From contig NC_081336.1 of NCBI RefSeq assembly GCF_022539665.2, forward strand, positions 7,912,778-7,976,777: a stretch of 64,000 nucleotides of DNA, given 5' to 3'. Each line of letters begins with the position of its first letter. Position 1 is the first letter of the stretch. Shown in pieces: positions 61,175-64,000 of this stretch. Source of the DNA: Daphnia carinata. Taxonomy: Eukaryota > Arthropoda > Branchiopoda > Diplostraca > Daphniidae. The translations under genes and the position numbers were made by a program. The notes under the pieces are model-generated. The model was not told the DNA's origin, searched no databases, and saw only the letters and a list, made by a program, of their open reading frames with translations.

Positions 61175-63922
61175 CTTCCTCGTTTTTTTTTTTTTTGTCT
61201 TCGTTCAAAATCAAAAAAACGTTTCTCGTAATGTCTTTAAAATGACGGCCGTCTTTCGCACATTGATGTTTACGAATGCAGCAAATTCCTAAATGAAAAC
61301 AGTTAGAAAGAAAAATATGTTAGGAGATTGTCATTCAAGATGAGTACATCAGTCATTTTTCGTTTCAAACTCTCCATAATGACGATAAACATTCGTCCAT
61401 ATTTAACACACACACATCCGGTAGTGATGGCGTTCCAAACATTTCACAGTCTAGTTAACAACAATAAAAATTACATACACACACTGAGAAAAAAAAACAG
61501 CCTCGCCTTTTCCCTTTGCTTTCCATTCAGGACAGGAACAGAAAACACAACATCCTTCGACTAAAAAAGAACACAATGAGTTTGATTGTCTTTTCCTCCA
61601 AGAAATTGGTTGGGGCTACATGAGACAGAGAAACAGATTTCATCAAACATCAGCTCACGAACGCTATGCCGAGTGAAGGCAACCGGTAATGAGATCAAGC
61701 ACCGTGACCCGAGATTTCCCGTCACGACATTCAATTGGATTAGAGAGAGTATTGCACAACAGTAAGGCGCACGACATACACAGTTCAACCTTTCTCCACG
61801 AAATTTTGTTATTTTCCGAACAGGACTAACGACATGTGGTGTGTGTCGTACTCAATTATGAAAACAGAACACGACATCAGTGGTTTACCATTTTTCCCTC
61901 ACACACTTGCAGAGCGCAGCAAAAGTGTTGTCGATTCTAGCAGACATGTAAGTTCCTCTTTTTTGTCACGTGATCAAAATACAACACAAGGTGATCAAGT
62001 CCCAGACACACGTTTTCAAACGTTCACAATTTCAAAATTCAACACTTGCTTTTGGAAAAATGAAAAGATATATCTCGCATCGATCCTTTACTGTACACAA
62101 TCTACGAACAGTTTAAGAAAAAGAACTAGAAAAATCGATAGCAGACGACCACTTGTTTGCGCGCCAATGGAATTCTCACCCCTCAGAGAAAAAGAATTTG
62201 CCCGTTTCTCTTTCTCCCCTCCCCCCCTTTCTCCACGATGTCTTCAATCGTCCATCAAAAACAACATCAAAATTGTCTTAGTACCGTACCTTTTTTCTGT
62301 GTAGAGATGCAAAACGGCGTGCAATGTCGACTGACGGTAACAGTAGTGTGCTGTCGTCTTTCCGAAAACAAAATAACAGAGTCACGAGTTGTTCGTTTCG
62401 CTTCACTCGAATGTTTGTGCCTCTCGACGACGACCTGCCGTACAAAAGTAAAAACCATGCGGCCGAGTTGATGCAGGATGGGATAGTAGAGGGAGGGAGA
62501 GGGACCCTCAGGGCCATCTGTAACAGCGCCGCCCTGGTGGAATCTCTTAACAAGAATTTTTAAAACTGTGACGAAATAATGAAAAAAAAACCCTCTCAAC
62601 TGAGACGATATGAATGTTGTTTGGAATCGACACGAAGAACTAGTGGAGAGTAAGAAAAAACAAAGAAACAAAAAATATGTATATAGTCGGTAACAAAAAG
62701 AAGAATTACGATTCGACGATAGCGTGATGTGCATCTCGCACGGCATTGTTTAGCAGACAACACAACGGGTCCCGTCATCTTGCAATCGACGTGTGTGCGT
62801 GTCGAATGGAGATCTGAAATGCGATACGGCCATTTTTTTTTCTTCTTTTTTTTTTAACCGGTCGTTGTCTAGTCTTCCACCCTAACTGATTCCTCGTGTA
62901 ATGGAACGCTGTTGAGAGAGAGAGAGAGAGGAGGGGAGGAACGAAATGATACGGCAAAGGTGTGTGACGTCACACAGTGCCCTCTCTCAGGTCGTCGTTT
63001 TACACCGTTGAAATCCGATAAAGTCTCGAGTATGGAAATACACTGTCGACGATGAGCCTTGTCCACAGCGTGTTCATACTTTCGTGTAAGGTCCACCCAT
63101 GTTCGCCGTGTAAATCTCTACTCTTTTTTATGTTTCAAGTCTCTTCCTCATCCTAAAGCTTCTTTCAATCGATACATTTGCATACCGAGTCATCGGTTTT
63201 TTTTTTTTTTCCTTTTTTTCTCGGCTTTGAATATGGAATGTTTCTGTATTGGATTTCGGTAATGTAATTAAAAACAGAGAATGAAGAAGAAGAAAGGTCT
63301 GTGTGACGTTCATGTTTTCTTTTCTGAAAAACAACAAATGTCAACGCATTTCACATTTCGGATACAAGATGGCGTTCATACAACCATCAGTCAAGAAAAA
63401 AATAGGGAAACAGTTAATGTGCCATTGTTGCAGGCATGAATCTCCTCGACTTGGAGAACCGGGATAAAGCAAATGATCAAGGCTACATACCTGGTGTCTA
63501 GATGATTCAACCTTTTTTCCTTTAAAGAAAAGATGCCTTTAAAACAAGAGAATCCCGTCGGCCAAAACGGGATTTATTTAGACTGGACGGCTACAGCAGG
63601 GAGCACTGTCTAGCAGCCAAATGGAGCTTCTACTTCTTTTTTTGTTATCACCCTTTCTGAGAAACTATTTACGATGTACCGAAAACCCCCAAAATAAAAT
63701 TGTTATTACTTAAAACCATCCAAACAAAACAGAAAAAAAAGGTATTTTTGACAAGTCTTTGTCACCTCACGGGGTCGGCTAAAAGAAATGCAATTACACT
63801 GCCACCTGGATGCAGAACTATAAACATTCCTTCAAGAAAGATGTTCTCAGGCAAAAAGAACCCTAAGCATTTTTTGGCATTCGAGTTTTTCGACGTTTTC
63901 CTGATGACGCCGTCAGCCGCCA
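61175..63922. other. Gene-free interval upstream of the muscle LIM gene
   Basis: About 2.7 kb likely to hold the muscle LIM 5' UTR and promoter. No TATA box was assigned. A CTCF-like CCACCAGGGCGGCGCTG occurs on the minus strand at 62524-62540, and an AG repeat at about 62912-62932. A 32-codon plus-strand ORF starting AAGATGGCG at about 63367 has no recognised homolog. Confidence 0.5.
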
Positions 63923-63923
63923 T
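63762..63923 (-). CDS. Possible first exon of an unidentified minus-strand gene
   Basis: On the minus strand, AAGATGGCGGCTGAC at 63923 is a strong translation-start context. The ORF (MAADGVIRKTSKNSNAK..., then FFLPENIFLEGMFIVLHP) is open to 63762. A GTGGCA donor at 63805 could end a 118 nt first exon, but no downstream exon was identified. An upstream in-frame ATG at 63983 also exists. No family was recognised, so this is a weak candidate. Confidence 0.25.
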   Translation of the reverse strand: MAADGVIRKTSKNSNAKKCLGFFLPENIFLEGMFIVLHPGGSVIAFLLADPVR

Positions 63924-64000
63924 CTTTAATTCGAGTTCAATACAAAATGTTGACGGAGAAAAGAGCAATTTCAGGGATTTCATTTACAACACGTTATTAG

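Overview
The window reads as nuclear DNA of an arthropod, most likely a branchiopod crustacean of the Daphnia type. This is inferred from tramtrack-type BTB domains with the QYCLRWN signature joined to pipsqueak helix-turn-helix domains, an arthropod-style muscle LIM protein, short introns of roughly 50-120 bp, tRNA-like repeats and dense poly(A)/poly(T) tracts. No species can be proven from the sequence alone.

Layout. 1-6016 is a repeat element with near-identical terminal inverted arms of about 607 bp, cut by the window start. It has no transposase ORF, and holds three tRNA-like A-box/B-box sequences, a small nested inverted-repeat element and a GC-rich minisatellite. 6017-9162 has no recognisable gene. 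9163-20728 is a compact gene cluster: a secreted reeler-domain protein, an unusual Hsp70 with a basic N-terminal extension and an acidic tail, a PIP4P/TMEM55-type phosphoinositide phosphatase with a frame break near its N-terminus, a NEK2-like kinase that has lost most of its catalytic residues, and, convergent with it, a mitochondrially targeted glyoxylate/hydroxypyruvate reductase. An 83-84 bp tandem repeat lies upstream of the reductase.

From about 22 kb the character changes. Genes are sparse, all on the minus strand and mostly developmental: two BTB-pipsqueak transcription factor paralogs (22.2-23.9 kb and 35.5-39.4 kb), a dbx homeobox gene split by a 6.2 kb intron (48.6-57.0 kb) and a muscle LIM protein gene (60.1-61.2 kb). 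The deserts between them are full of homopolymers, ATT/AAT and other microsatellites, and scattered CTCF-like motifs. This resembles a regulatory landscape, but that is inference.

The two BTB genes are clearly an old tandem duplication: their second and third coding exons are exactly 87 and 52 nt in both, while one copy has an extra intron inside the pipsqueak domain. The best candidates for something undescribed are the NEK2-like pseudokinase, the possibly nuclear Hsp70, and the tRNA-carrying inverted-repeat element. I see no clear multi-gene novel system. Exon joins were worked out by hand from reading frame and GT/AG sites, so small errors are possible, but every multi-exon model below closes in frame.
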